Assembly (NCBI GenBank): GCA_036263655.1
Contig: DATAGP010000013.1
Location: 191,585-255,584, forward strand
Source: Schlegelella_A sp036263655
GTDB lineage: Bacteria > Pseudomonadota > Gammaproteobacteria > Burkholderiales > Burkholderiaceae_C
DNA length: 64,000 nucleotides
Direction of reading: 5' to 3'
Position 1 is the stretch's first letter, and every line of letters starts with the position of its first letter. Shown piece after piece: positions 7,805 through 18,648 of this stretch. Made by a program: the position numbers and the translations under genes. The notes beneath the pieces were generated by a model. It saw only the letters and a program-made list of their open reading frames with translations, had not been told where the DNA came from and did not search any database.

Positions 7805-9063
7805 TCAGATCCTCGGTGAGAGGCCGTCGGCGAGCGACAGCCGATAGCCACGATAGCCCGGAACGAGACTGGCGAGCCAGCCCGCGGCGAGTAAGCCGGC
7901 CAGCAGCCAGGCCTCCCGGGCGACCGGCGGGCGCAGCTGCAGCGCGATGCCGAAGCGCGCCTCGAACACGCCGCCGAGGAGCAGCACCGCCAGCACCGAC
8001 GCGAGCCAGCCGGCGGCGACGCCGGCGATCGTCACCAGGGCGCCTTCGAGGGCCAGCAGGCCCAGCACCTGGCGCGGCCCGGCGCCGACGGCACGCAGGA
8101 TGGCCAGCTCGCGGCGGCGCTCGTTGAGGCCGGCCAGCACCACGGCGATGAGGCCGAAGAAGCTGACCGCGGCGACCAGCGCGCTCAACGCGGCGAGGGC
8201 GCGCTCGCCGGCGCCGACGACATCCCACAGCTCGTCGAGGGCGACGCCGGGGAGCACCGCCATCAGCGGCTCGGCCTCGAACTCGGCGACGTAGCGCTGC
8301 ACCGCGAACACGGCGGCGCGATTCTTCAGGCCGACCAGCGCGGCCGTGACGTTGCGGGGCGTGAGGTCGTAGCGGCTCACCTGATCGGCGGAGACCGCGG
8401 CGCCGGGCAGCGGCGAACCCGCCGCCCAGTCGAGGTGCAGCGCCTCCATGGCCTCGAGGCTGATGTGCACCGAGCGATCGACCGGCGTCCCGGTGCGCCG
8501 GAGAATGCCGACGACCGTGAACGGCTTGTCGGCGTGCTCGTTGGCAGCGAAGGCACCGTCGCCGTGGCTGAGGACGAGCCGGTCGCCAACGCCATAGCGC
8601 AGCCGCTCCGCCACCTCGGCGCCGAGGACGGCGTCGAACACGGCCTCGAAGCGCCTCCCGCCGGCGAGCTCGAGCCGCTGGCCGGCGCCGTGCCGGAAGT
8701 GCTCGAAGTACGCCGCCGACGTGCCGACGACGCTGAACCCGCGGTGCGTGTCGCCGAGCGAGATCGGCACCACCCAGGCGACCGCGCGATGGCGAGCCAG
8801 CGCCTGCACGCTCGACCACTGGATGTTGTTCGTCGCGTTGCCGATCCGGAAGACCGAATAGAGCAGCAGCTGCACGCTGCCGGTTCGCGCGCCGACGACC
8901 AGGTCGGTGCCCGAGAGCGAGCTGGAGAAGTTCTCGCGCACGTCGGCACGGATCCGCTCGACGCCGAGCAGCAGGAACGTCGACAGCGCGATCGACAGGA
9001 CGACCAGGGCGAGCACGAAGCGCCGGTTCCAGGCGCTGCGCATGGCGAGCGCGAGCAGGGCCC

Positions 9064-9067
<4 letters not shown>
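7805..9067 (-). CDS. FtsX/MacB-type ABC transporter permease
   Basis: This 420-residue permease has one N-terminal membrane helix (about 17-37), a large periplasmic domain (about 40-280) of the MacB kind, and three C-terminal helices with the FtsX-family R-R-R-E-L-A-I-L-R-A-V-G-A motif between the first two. It pairs with the ATPase gene just upstream, overlapping by 4 bases. The architecture belongs to the type VII ABC superfamily (LolCE/MacB), which usually does mechanical work across the envelope rather than classical import. The DUF2796 and DUF3299 partners point to zinc handling. Confidence 0.9.
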
Positions 9068-9828
<761 letters not shown>

Positions 9829-9856
9829 GCTGGAAGTATCGCGAGCCGTCGCGGCC

Positions 9857-10459
9857 TCAGCGGCGCAAGGACACCGAGCGGTCCGGCCGGCGCAGCGTGC
9901 GCTTCAGCTGACCGCCCGGACCCGCGACGACCACGTCGAGCCGCTGCAGGCGCGGATAGGCCTCGAACAAGCCGAGGTCGAGCCGGCTCAGCCCGCCCGG
10001 CGCGCTGCACCGGTATTCGAAGCTGGCGTCGAGATCGACGTGCTCCGCGCCGCGTGCACCCGCGGCATCGGCTCCGGCGGGCCGGAACAGCGCCGACTCC
10101 GCCTCGGCGCGGACGAGCGCGCATGCAGCGCCGGCGTCGAACTGGAACAAGGCGGCCGGCGAGCGCATGCGCGCCTGCAGGGCCTCGAGCGCGGCCTTCT
10201 CCGCGTCGGTCCGCGGCCGCCGCTCGAAGCCGACGAAGTTGTCGATGGGCGATTCGAGCGCGAGGGTCACGGTCCCGTCCTGAACCGTGACGTTGAGGCG
10301 CGCCACGCCATGCGCGTGCGCGTGCGCGTGGGCGCCGGAGCGGGCTGCGGACTTGCCGGCAGCCGGCGGCGTCTGTGCGAACGACAGGTCGGCGCCAGCG
10401 ACGCCGCAGAGGACGAAGGCGGCGACCTGCGCGGCAGCGGAACAAAGGAAGCGGTGCAT
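9857..10459 (-). CDS. DUF2796 (ZrgA-like) periplasmic zinc-binding protein
   Basis: This 200-residue secreted protein has a signal peptide at residues 1-29 (ending FAQ). Directly after it comes a His-alternating stretch HAHAHAHG that starts the DUF2796 domain, followed by the family's L-N-V-T-V and S-P-I-D-N-F-V-G-F-E blocks. DUF2796 proteins such as V. cholerae ZrgA are periplasmic zinc binders of an ABC uptake system. The ATG at 10459 is preferred over the longer frame to 10600, which has no signal peptide at its start. It is the second gene of the operon. Confidence 0.88.
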   Translation of the reverse strand: MHRFLCSAAAQVAAFVLCGVAGADLSFAQTPPAAGKSAARSGAHAHAHAHGVARLNVTVQDGTVTLALESPIDNFVGFERRPRTDAEKAALEALQARMRSPAALFQFDAGAACALVRAEAESALFRPAGADAAGARGAEHVDLDASFEYRCSAPGGLSRLDLGLFEAYPRLQRLDVVVAGPGGQLKRTLRRPDRSVSLRR

Positions 10460-10545
10460 GGTGTCCTGACAGGCCCCGGCGGGCCTGCAACGAGAGAGGA
10501 AGCGAGCACGGACCCTCGGGGCCGCGCTGGCACGGACCGACCCGA

Positions 10546-10941
10546 TCAGGCGCGCGGCGGGGCGCGGGCGTCGAAGGCGTCCGCCTGCGCCGCGATCCAC
10601 GAGCCGGGACCCCCCTGCCTCAGCAGGTCAGGCGTCGCGCGGCCCTGGAGCGACGGCTCGCCGGGCTGCGACACCACGTCGGCCTGGCTGATGTCGTCGA
10701 AGAGGCTGCAGGCGCGCTCGTCGTCGTGCCCGGCGAACAGGGCCTGCAGGGGCCCCGGCTCGTTGGTGGCCCACACCGCAGGGGCCGCGTCCACCATCGC
10801 CGCGTGCGCGTGCGGCCCGGGGTGGGCCATCGTGTGCAGCAGCCCGAGCGTCTGCACCACGGCCATCGCCGTGACCAGCCACAGCGCGAGCCCGCGGCGT
10901 CGCGACCGGGTTCTCGGGCCTTGCACGGACGTTGCGGACAT
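10546..10941 (-). CDS. Small His/Cys-containing membrane protein heading the zinc operon
   Basis: This 131-residue protein has a basic N-terminus, one membrane helix (about 17-36) and then A-H-P-G-P-H-A-H-A. Further on, a block G-H-D-D-E-R-A-C-S-L-F-D-D (about 72-84) pairs His and Cys. Similar small proteins occur at the head of DUF2796 operons in related bacteria, and the arrangement resembles DUF2946-type proteins. A zinc relay or sensing role is inferred only. A -10-like TAAGAT (10948-10953, minus strand) ends 6 bases before the ATG, so the operon message may be leaderless. No zinc-repressor (Zur) box was recognised. Confidence 0.7.
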   Translation of the reverse strand: MSATSVQGPRTRSRRRGLALWLVTAMAVVQTLGLLHTMAHPGPHAHAAMVDAAPAVWATNEPGPLQALFAGHDDERACSLFDDISQADVVSQPGEPSLQGRATPDLLRQGGPGSWIAAQADAFDARAPPRA

Positions 10942-11093
10942 CGGGAAATCTTAAGCGCAGACGACACGGGGTCGCGGTTCGCCGGCACCTACCACCGGCA
11001 AGCAGCGCCGCACGCACCGCCCGCACGCACCGCGAGCCGGCGACATCCATCCGGCACAATCGCGCGCGCCGCTCCGGCTGCAGGATCGAAGGT

Positions 11094-11903
11094 TTGAACG
11101 AATATTTCGCGACGCTCGGCATCGAGCCGTGGAAGCCCGTCCTCGCGGCCCTGCTGCTGCCCCCGGTCCCCTTCCTGCTCACCACGCTCATCGGCGCCCG
11201 CCTGCTCCTGCCCCGGCGCGGCCTGGGCTGGCTGGTGATCCTCTTCAGCGTCGTCATGCTGTGGCTGTCGGCCTGCAGCGGCGCCGCCCGCTTCATGCTG
11301 CAGACGCTCGTCGAGCCGCCGGCGGCCCTGAGCTTCGACCGCATCCGCGAGCTGCGCAACGAGGTCCAGGCGAAGAAGCCGATCGCCATCGTGATGCTCG
11401 GCGGCGGCACGGAGCCGTTCGCTCCCGAGTACGGCGTGAGCAGCCTCGAGTACCCGTCGCTCGAGCGGCTGCGCTACGGCGTCTGGCTCGCCGCGCAGAC
11501 CGGAGCGCCGATGGCCTTTTCCGGCGGCGTCGGCTGGGCCCAGGGCGAGTCGGTTCCCGAAGCGAAGATCGCAGCGAAGATCGCGGCGGACGAATTCGGC
11601 CGGCCCATCAAGTGGGTCGAGAGCGATTCGCGCGACACGCGCGACAACGCCGTCCGGACCCTGGCCCTGCTGGCGCCGGCCGGCATCAGGCACGTCGTCC
11701 TCGTCACGCACGGCTACCACATGCCGCGCGCCTTGCGCGCCTTCGCGCACGCGGCCGGTCCCGGCGTGACGATCGAGCCGGCGCCGATGGGGCTGGCGCG
11801 TCGCCAGCTCACGCCGACGCTCGACTGGATGCCGAGCTCGCGCGGCTTCACGCAGATGCGCCAGGTGCTTCGCGAGGCGATGGGGCGCGTGGCCGGCGCG
11901 TGA
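11094..11903 (+). CDS. YdcF/ElyC-type DUF218 membrane protein
   Basis: This 269-residue protein has two N-terminal membrane helices (about 14-60) followed by a DUF218 domain. The domain opens with PIAIVMLGGG and has the D-S-R-D-T-R-D-N-A motif and VVLVTHGYHMPRAL, the layout of ElyC/SanA/YdcF, which act in envelope polysaccharide or peptidoglycan-precursor metabolism. No ATG lies in the right place. The TTG at 11094 follows a GGATCGAAGG ribosome-binding site. A -10 CACAAT lies at 11055-11060. The precise activity is unknown. Confidence 0.83.
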   Translation: MNEYFATLGIEPWKPVLAALLLPPVPFLLTTLIGARLLLPRRGLGWLVILFSVVMLWLSACSGAARFMLQTLVEPPAALSFDRIRELRNEVQAKKPIAIVMLGGGTEPFAPEYGVSSLEYPSLERLRYGVWLAAQTGAPMAFSGGVGWAQGESVPEAKIAAKIAADEFGRPIKWVESDSRDTRDNAVRTLALLAPAGIRHVVLVTHGYHMPRALRAFAHAAGPGVTIEPAPMGLARRQLTPTLDWMPSSRGFTQMRQVLREAMGRVAGA

Positions 11904-11950
11904 GCGCGGTCGGCGCGCCGGCCTTTCGACGAGCGCGCTCCGCGCGCCGG

Positions 11951-12886
11951 CTACATCGAGTCGCGGAAGCGGACGTAGTCGCTGGCCGCGCGCTGCGGCT
12001 GCTCGATCGCCGGTGAATGCCCGCTCTCGGCCAGGACCATGGCGTGCGACTTCGCGATCAAGGACCGCCACAGCGGGGCGGCGCGTGCGTCGACGATGCG
12101 ATCGCGGCCGCCGAAGACGATGAAGGTCTCCCTGCGGACCTGGGCCGCGGCCGGCTCGACCGCCTCTGCGGCGACCTGCGCGTAGATGCGTTCATCGAGC
12201 GCGCTCCGGCTCAGGCGCCGGCGCTTCTGCACGTCGCGCAGGAAGTCGGGCAGGGACGACGCTCGCGGCGTCGACATCAGGTACGCAGGCAAGGCCGCGA
12301 GATCGTCCTCGCTGCGCACGAGCAGCGGGTTGCGCCCGGACTCGCGGAGCGTCCGCGCCAGCTCGCTCTCCGGCGCCGCGCGCAGCCCGGTCGGCGCCAG
12401 CAGCCACAGGCTCTGCACGTCGCGCGGCGCGGCCGCCGCCCAGGCCAGCGCGACCTGCGCGCCCATGCCGCTGCCGCCGACGTGCGTGGCGGCGAGCCCG
12501 ATGGCACGGCAGAAGGCGCTGAGGCGCGCCGCCTGCGCCGCCGGCGAGTAGTCGGCGCCGGCCGGCTGCGCCGAGTCGCCGAAGCCGGCCAGGTCGGGAA
12601 CGATCAACTGGTAGTGCGGCGTGAGGAAGCGGGCGATGGGCAGGTAGCTGTCCTTGTCGGCGGCGAAGTCGTGCAGCAGCACCAGCGCCGGCCCGCGGCC
12701 GCCTTCGAGATAGGCGATGCGCACGCCGTCCGGAAGCGTGACGCTGCGCGAGACCATGCCCGCCGTCGAGCGGTCGAAGTCGAGCGCGACGCCGAGCAGC
12801 AGGCCCGGCGTGACGAAGCGGAGGAACGCCCCGACGAGGAGGATCGCCAGGCCGAGCGCCAGCGCGGCGCGAAGGATGGGACGCAT
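11951..12886 (-). CDS. Membrane-anchored alpha/beta hydrolase
   Basis: This 311-residue protein has an N-terminal hydrophobic anchor (about 7-30) followed by an alpha/beta-hydrolase domain. The oxyanion-side motif LLHDFAADKDSY, a nucleophile elbow GGSGMGAQ (one residue longer than the usual G-x-S-x-G), the acid region GGRDRIVD and the catalytic His in ESGHSP are all present. It resembles bacterial monoacylglycerol-lipase or esterase proteins exported to the periplasm. It is convergent with the DUF218 gene and divergent from ureD. The substrate is unknown. Confidence 0.85.
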   Translation of the reverse strand: MRPILRAALALGLAILLVGAFLRFVTPGLLLGVALDFDRSTAGMVSRSVTLPDGVRIAYLEGGRGPALVLLHDFAADKDSYLPIARFLTPHYQLIVPDLAGFGDSAQPAGADYSPAAQAARLSAFCRAIGLAATHVGGSGMGAQVALAWAAAAPRDVQSLWLLAPTGLRAAPESELARTLRESGRNPLLVRSEDDLAALPAYLMSTPRASSLPDFLRDVQKRRRLSRSALDERIYAQVAAEAVEPAAAQVRRETFIVFGGRDRIVDARAAPLWRSLIAKSHAMVLAESGHSPAIEQPQRAASDYVRFRDSM

Positions 12887-12961
12887 GGCCGCGATTTTCC
12901 ACGCCGGCCACGCGCCCATGGCAAGGGCCGCGCCGAGCGGCCGTCGTCGGCCGACGATCGC

Positions 12962-12967
12962 TACACT
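12962..12967 (+). promoter_or_regulatory. Candidate -10 box of the urease operon
   Basis: TACACT lies 27 bases upstream of the ureD ATG in the short gap after the divergent hydrolase gene. No convincing -35 box or NtrC/NAC-type site was found, so nitrogen control cannot be claimed from this sequence. Confidence 0.35.
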
Positions 12968-12994
12968 CGCGCGCTTTGGCCCGAGCGAGGCGGC

Positions 12995-13825
12995 ATGGGT
13001 TGGCGTGGCACTCTGGCCCTCGAGTACCGCAGGCGCGACGAGCAGACGCTCGCCCACGACCGCCACGAGGGCCCCTTGCGCGTGCTGCGCAGCCTGTACC
13101 CGGAAGGTCCCGGCGTCTGCCACAGCGTGCTGGTCCATCCGCCCGGCGGCATCGTCGGCGGCGACGTGCTCGAGGTCGAGGTCGCTCTCGGCCCGGGAGC
13201 TCATGCGCTGCTGACGACCCCGGGCGCGACGCGCTTCTACCGCAGTGCCGGCGAGCCGGCCGAGCAATCGATCGGGGTGCGCAGCGCCGCCGGCACGCGA
13301 CTCGAGTGGCTGCCGCTGGAGACGATCGCCTACAGCGGCTGCCTGGCGCAGAACCGGATGCGCTTCGACCTCGAGCCGGAGGCGGAGATGATCGGCTGGG
13401 ACGTGACGGCCCTTGGCCTGCCCTCGTCGGACCTGCCCTTTGCGGCGGGCATGTTCACGCAGGCGATCGAGCTGCCCGGGCGCTGGATCGAGCGAGGGGT
13501 GGTCCGCGCCGACGACCGTCGCCTGCTCGACTCGCCGCTGGGCTGGGCCGGGCACCGCGTCCTCGGCGTCGCCTGGTTCGCGGCCGGCAGGGCCCTCGAC
13601 GTCGCCAGGCGCGACGCGCTTCTCGCGGCGGCGCGGTCCGCGGCGCGGGACTCTGCGCTGGCGCCCACGAGCGGTGCGACCTCGCCGCAGCCCGATGTCG
13701 TCGTGCTGCGCGTGCTGGCACCCGCCGTCGAGCCGGCGATGGCCTTGCTGCGTGACGTGTGGTCGGCCTGGCGGCGGCTGGCCTGGGACCTCGAGCCCTG
13801 CCCGCCGCGCGTCTGGCGCACCTGA
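12995..13825 (+). CDS. ureD: Urease accessory protein UreD (UreH)
   Basis: UreD is the scaffold that binds apo-urease and receives UreF and UreG for nickel insertion. This 276-residue protein starts MGWRGTLALEYRRR and has the signature HEGPLRVLRSLYPEGPGVCHSVLVHPPGGIVGGD (about 23-56), then TTPGATRFYRS and WLPLETIAYSGC, all diagnostic. I chose the ATG at 12995 because homology begins immediately. It is the first gene of a seven-gene ure operon with an additional small gene. A 78-base gap precedes ureA. Confidence 0.95.
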   Translation: MGWRGTLALEYRRRDEQTLAHDRHEGPLRVLRSLYPEGPGVCHSVLVHPPGGIVGGDVLEVEVALGPGAHALLTTPGATRFYRSAGEPAEQSIGVRSAAGTRLEWLPLETIAYSGCLAQNRMRFDLEPEAEMIGWDVTALGLPSSDLPFAAGMFTQAIELPGRWIERGVVRADDRRLLDSPLGWAGHRVLGVAWFAAGRALDVARRDALLAAARSAARDSALAPTSGATSPQPDVVVLRVLAPAVEPAMALLRDVWSAWRRLAWDLEPCPPRVWRT

Positions 13826-13903
13826 AGAGGGCGCCGGATGCAAACGTATGATCGTTCGACGCCCCTTTGACTGGCATCGCTCTTGCGGTCCCTGCTCCCC
13901 TCG

Positions 13904-14206
13904 ATGGACCTGACCCCGCGCGAGAAGGACAAGCTGCTGATCTTCACCGCGGCGCTGCTGGCCGAGCGGCGCCGCGCCCGCGGCCTGAAGCTCAACCACC
14001 CGGAGGCGGTCGCCCTCATCAGCGCGGCGATCATGGAAGGCGCCCGTGACGGCAAGAGCGTCGCGGCGCTGATGAGCGAGGGCAAGACGGTGCTCGGCCG
14101 CGACGAGGTCATGGACGGCGTCGCCGAGATGATTGCCGACATCCAGGTCGAGGCCACCTTTCCCGACGGCACCAAGCTGGTGACCGTGCACCAACCCATC
14201 GCATGA
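13904..14206 (+). CDS. ureA: Urease gamma subunit
   Basis: This 100-residue small structural subunit begins MDLTPREKDKLLIFTAALLAERR and carries LNHPEAVALISAAIMEGARDGK and DGVAEMIADIQVEATFPDGTKLVTVH, the full family sequence. It packs with UreB and UreC in the (alpha-beta-gamma)3 urease that hydrolyses urea to ammonia and carbamate. The ATG at 13904 is preferred over one seven codons upstream (13883). A small extra gene follows before ureB. Confidence 0.97.
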   Translation: MDLTPREKDKLLIFTAALLAERRRARGLKLNHPEAVALISAAIMEGARDGKSVAALMSEGKTVLGRDEVMDGVAEMIADIQVEATFPDGTKLVTVHQPIA

Positions 14207-14228
14207 GCGACACCCCGCAGGAGAACCG

Positions 14229-14408
14229 ATGAAGCGCTACGCGAACGTGCTGCCGGCGGGCATCGGCTTGCTCACCGCGAGCCTGCCGAGCCTCGCCCAC
14301 ATGGGCTCCACGCCGGCGCCGCATTTTCATGCGGGCGATGGCTGGGGCCTGCTTGCCGTGGCGGCACTGACGGCGATCGCCGCGTGGCTCGGCCGGCGCG
14401 GACGATGA
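14229..14408 (+). CDS. Small His-containing membrane protein between ureA and ureB
   Basis: This 59-residue ORF sits precisely between ureA and ureB: ATG at 14229, 22 bases after the ureA stop and behind CAGGAG, with its stop overlapping the ureB start (ATGA). The translation has an N-terminal signal-like helix (about 6-24), a periplasm-like loop HMGSTPAPHFHAGDGWG with three His, and a second hydrophobic helix ending GRRGR. Spacing, coupling and a membrane/His layout argue for a real gene. It is too small for HupE/UreJ but could be a reduced relative. A nickel or urea transport role is speculation. Confidence 0.65.
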   Translation: MKRYANVLPAGIGLLTASLPSLAHMGSTPAPHFHAGDGWGLLAVAALTAIAAWLGRRGR

Positions 14409-14710
14409 CCCCGGGCGAGCTGCTCCCGGGCGCCGGCGAGCTGCCGCTCAACGCCGGGCGGCGCACCGCGATCCTGGCGGTGCAGAACACCGGCGACCGG
14501 CCGATCCAGGTGGGGTCGCACTATCACTTCGCCGAGACCAATGCGGCGCTCCGCTTCGACCGCACGGCCGCGCACGGCATGCGGCTGAACATCGCCTCCG
14601 GCACCGCGGTGCGCTTCGAGCCCGGACAGGAGCGAACCGTCGAGCTCGTCGACTTCGCCGGCGACCGTCGCGCCTTCGGCTTCCGCGGCCTGGTCCAGGG
14701 CGCGCTCTAG
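14405..14710 (+). CDS. ureB: Urease beta subunit
   Basis: This is the 101-residue beta subunit. It opens with MTPGELLPGAGELPLNAGR and has VQNTGDRPIQVGSHYHFAETN (about 37-57), MRLNIASGTAVRFEPGQERTVELVDFAG and a short C-terminus. The length is standard for a separate bacterial UreB. The start overlaps the stop of the small gene before it, and ureC begins 14 bases after its stop. It forms the structural core of the urease with UreA and UreC. Confidence 0.97.
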   Translation: MTPGELLPGAGELPLNAGRRTAILAVQNTGDRPIQVGSHYHFAETNAALRFDRTAAHGMRLNIASGTAVRFEPGQERTVELVDFAGDRRAFGFRGLVQGAL

Positions 14711-14724
14711 TCACGAAGGCGAAC

Positions 14725-16506
14725 ATGGCCACCCTGCCCCGCCGCGCCTACGCGGAGATGTTCGGCCCGACCGTCGGCGACCGCGTCCGGCTCGCCGACA
14801 CCGGCCTGGTGGTCGAGGTGGAGGACGACTACACGCTGCGCGCCGGTGAAGGCCGCCGAGGCGCCGACGGGCAGCCCGTCGGCTGGGGCGAAGAGGTGAA
14901 GTTCGGCGGCGGCAAGACCATCCGCGACGGCATGGGGCAGAGCCAGCGGGTCGCCGCGGAGGTCGCCGACACCGTCGTCACCAACGCCCTGGTGATCGAC
15001 CACTGGGGGATCGTCAAGTGCGACCTGGCGATCAAGGGCGGCCGCATCGCCAGGCTCGGCAAGGCCGGCAACCCCGACGTGCAGCCGGGCGTCGACATCG
15101 TCATCGGCGCCGGCACCGAGATCATTGCCGGCGAGGGGATGATCCTCACCGCCGGCGGCATCGACTCGCACATCCACTTCATCTGCCCGCAGCAGATCGA
15201 CGACGCGCTGATGAGCGGCATCACGACGATGCTCGGCGGCGGCACGGGCCCGGCGACCGGCACTTTCGCCACGACGTGCACGCCCGGACCGTGGCACATC
15301 CACGCGATGCTGAAGGCGGCCGAGTCCTTTCCGATGAATCTCGGCTTTCAGGGCAAGGGCAACGCGAGCCTGCCGCGCGCCCTCGAAGAGCAGGTCGAGG
15401 CCGGCGCCTACGGCCTCAAGCTGCACGAGGACTGGGGCACGACGCCGGCGGCGATCGACAATTGCCTGTCGGTCGCCGAGCGGCACGACATCCAGGTGAC
15501 CATCCACACCGACACGCTCAACGAGTCGGGCTTCGTCGAGGACACCTTCGCCGCCTTCAAGGGCCGCACCATCGCCACCTTCCACACCGAGGGCGCGGGC
15601 GGCGGCCATGCGCCCGACATCATTCGCGCCGCGAGCCTGCCGAACGTGCTGCCGTCGTCGACGAACCCGACAATGCCCTACACCGTCAACACCGTCGACG
15701 AGCACCTCGACATGCTGATGGTGTGCCACCACCTCGACCCGTCGATCGCCGAGGACCTGGCCTTCGCCGAGAGCCGGATCCGGCGCGAGACCATCGCCGC
15801 CGAGGACGTGCTGCACGACATGGGCGTGTTCTCGATGATGTCGTCGGACAGCCAGGCCATGGGCCGCGTCGGCGAGGTGATCATCCGCACCTGGCAGACG
15901 GCCGACAAGATGAAGGCGCAGCGCGGCTGGCTGGCCCCGGATGCCTCGGACACGAACGGCGCGGCATGCGCGGCCGACTCGCGCAACGACAACTTCCGCG
16001 TTCGCCGCTACATCGCCAAGTACACGATCAACCCGGCGATCACGCAGGGCATCTCGCACGAGGTCGGCTCGGTTGAGCCGGGCAAGCTCGCCGACCTGGT
16101 GCTGTGGCGCCCGGCGTTCTTCGGCGTGAAGCCGTCGCTGATCATCAAGGGCGGCATGATCGCCGCGGCGGCGATGGGCGATCCGGGCGCCTCGATCCCG
16201 ACGCCGCAGCCCGTGCACTACCGGCCGATGTTCGGCGCCTACGGCGCGGCGCTCGCGGTCTCGTGCCTCAACTTCGTCTCGCAGGCGTCGATCGATCGCG
16301 GCGTCCCGGCGAGGCTCGGCCTGCAGCGTCCGGTGGCCGCAGTGCGCGGCACGCGGCGCATCGGCAAGGCCGACATGGTCCTCAATTCGGCGACGCCGCG
16401 GATCGAGGTCGACGCGCAGACCTACGAGGTGCGGGCCGACGGCGTGCTCCTGACCTGCGAGCCCGCGACGGTGCTGCCGATGGCGCAGCGCTACTTCCTG
16501 TTCTGA
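14725..16506 (+). CDS. ureC: Urease alpha subunit (catalytic, nickel)
   Basis: This 593-residue amidohydrolase subunit holds the dinickel centre. The HxH pair is at His149/His151 (DSHIHFI), the lysine to be carbamylated is Lys232 (YGLKLHEDWG), and the flap motif MVCHHLDPSIAEDLAFAESRIR includes His335/His336. All are intact, so the enzyme should be active. It is longer than the usual ~570. Part of the excess is a 19-residue stretch (402-420, coded at 15928-15984, containing a Cys) between QRG and NDNFRVRRY, where most ureases have about 8 residues. Confidence 0.97.
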   Translation: MATLPRRAYAEMFGPTVGDRVRLADTGLVVEVEDDYTLRAGEGRRGADGQPVGWGEEVKFGGGKTIRDGMGQSQRVAAEVADTVVTNALVIDHWGIVKCDLAIKGGRIARLGKAGNPDVQPGVDIVIGAGTEIIAGEGMILTAGGIDSHIHFICPQQIDDALMSGITTMLGGGTGPATGTFATTCTPGPWHIHAMLKAAESFPMNLGFQGKGNASLPRALEEQVEAGAYGLKLHEDWGTTPAAIDNCLSVAERHDIQVTIHTDTLNESGFVEDTFAAFKGRTIATFHTEGAGGGHAPDIIRAASLPNVLPSSTNPTMPYTVNTVDEHLDMLMVCHHLDPSIAEDLAFAESRIRRETIAAEDVLHDMGVFSMMSSDSQAMGRVGEVIIRTWQTADKMKAQRGWLAPDASDTNGAACAADSRNDNFRVRRYIAKYTINPAITQGISHEVGSVEPGKLADLVLWRPAFFGVKPSLIIKGGMIAAAAMGDPGASIPTPQPVHYRPMFGAYGAALAVSCLNFVSQASIDRGVPARLGLQRPVAAVRGTRRIGKADMVLNSATPRIEVDAQTYEVRADGVLLTCEPATVLPMAQRYFLF

Positions 16507-16532
16507 CAATTCCGGCAACACGGCCCGCCTCG

Positions 16533-17146
<614 letters not shown>

Positions 17147-17147
<1 letters not shown>

Positions 17148-17923
17148 TGAGCACCCCCGGCGCGCACCGTTCCTCCACCCGCGTGCCGCCGGCGATGCAG
17201 CGTCGGCTCGAGCGACGTGCCCGCGTCCGTGCCGACGCGTCGCTCCCTGCGGCGGACCTGCTCCAGCTCATGCGCCTGGCGTCGCCCAGTCTGCCGGTCG
17301 GCGGCTTCAGCTACTCGGAAGGCCTCGAGGCCGCGGTCGCCTCGGCCCGGGTGCGAGACGAGGCCGGCGTGCTGGCGTGGCTCGTCGACCAGCTGCACCT
17401 GGTCCTCGCCCGCGGCGAGCTGCCGGTGGTCGCGCGTGCGCTCGGCGCCTGGCGCAGCGACGACTTCGCGCGTGCGAGCGCCCTCAACCGCTGGTTCTCC
17501 GCCACGCGCGAAAGCAGCGAGCTGCGCCAGCAGGCCGAGCAGATGGGTCGCTCGCTCGGCGTCTGGCTGCGCAATGCCGGGACGACGAGCGCCCGCCTCG
17601 CAGCGCTCGATGCCTTGCCGCCGGCGCCCACCTGGCCCGTCGCCTTCGCCCTCGCGGCCGCCGAGCTGCGCGCCGTGCCGCGCGCCGTGCTGCTGGCCTT
17701 CGCCGCGGGCTGGGCCGAGAACATGGTGCAGTCGGCGCTGAAGGCCGTGCCGCTCGGGCAGCTGGCAGCGCAGCGCGTCCTGACCGGGCTCGCCGCCGAG
17801 GTTCCAGCGGCCGTCGATGCGGCGCTGCAGATCACCTTCGCCGACATGCAGGCCTCGGCGCCGATGCTCGCGATCCTCTCGTCGCAGCACGAGGAGCAGT
17901 ACTCGCGGCTGTTCCGCTCCTGA
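17147..17923 (+). CDS. ureF: Urease accessory protein UreF
   Basis: UreF is an all-helical protein that bridges UreD and UreG and acts as fidelity factor in urease activation. The core starts LLQLMRLASPSLPVGGFSYSEGLE (about residues 40-63), a diagnostic block, followed by WLVDQL, the R-E-S-S-E-L-R-Q-Q-A-E-Q-M-G motif and C-terminal MQASAPMLAILSSQHEEQYSRLFRS. About 35 residues precede the conserved core, more than usual, so the true start may be a later Met. The ATG at 17147 (or GTG 17144) overlaps the ureE stop. Confidence 0.93.
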
Positions 17924-17963
17924 CCCGCGCAGCCGCCCTGCGCAACGACCCCCAGCCGAACCC

Positions 17964-18620
<657 letters not shown>

Positions 18621-18648
18621 TCCCGCGGCCCCCGCTCAGGCGCCGGAT

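Noticed and set aside
11951..14194. A 747-codon minus ORF extending the alpha/beta hydrolase across ureD and ureA
   Set aside because: The extension is antisense to urease genes and has no recognisable domains; the hydrolase has its own ATG with a membrane anchor at 12886.
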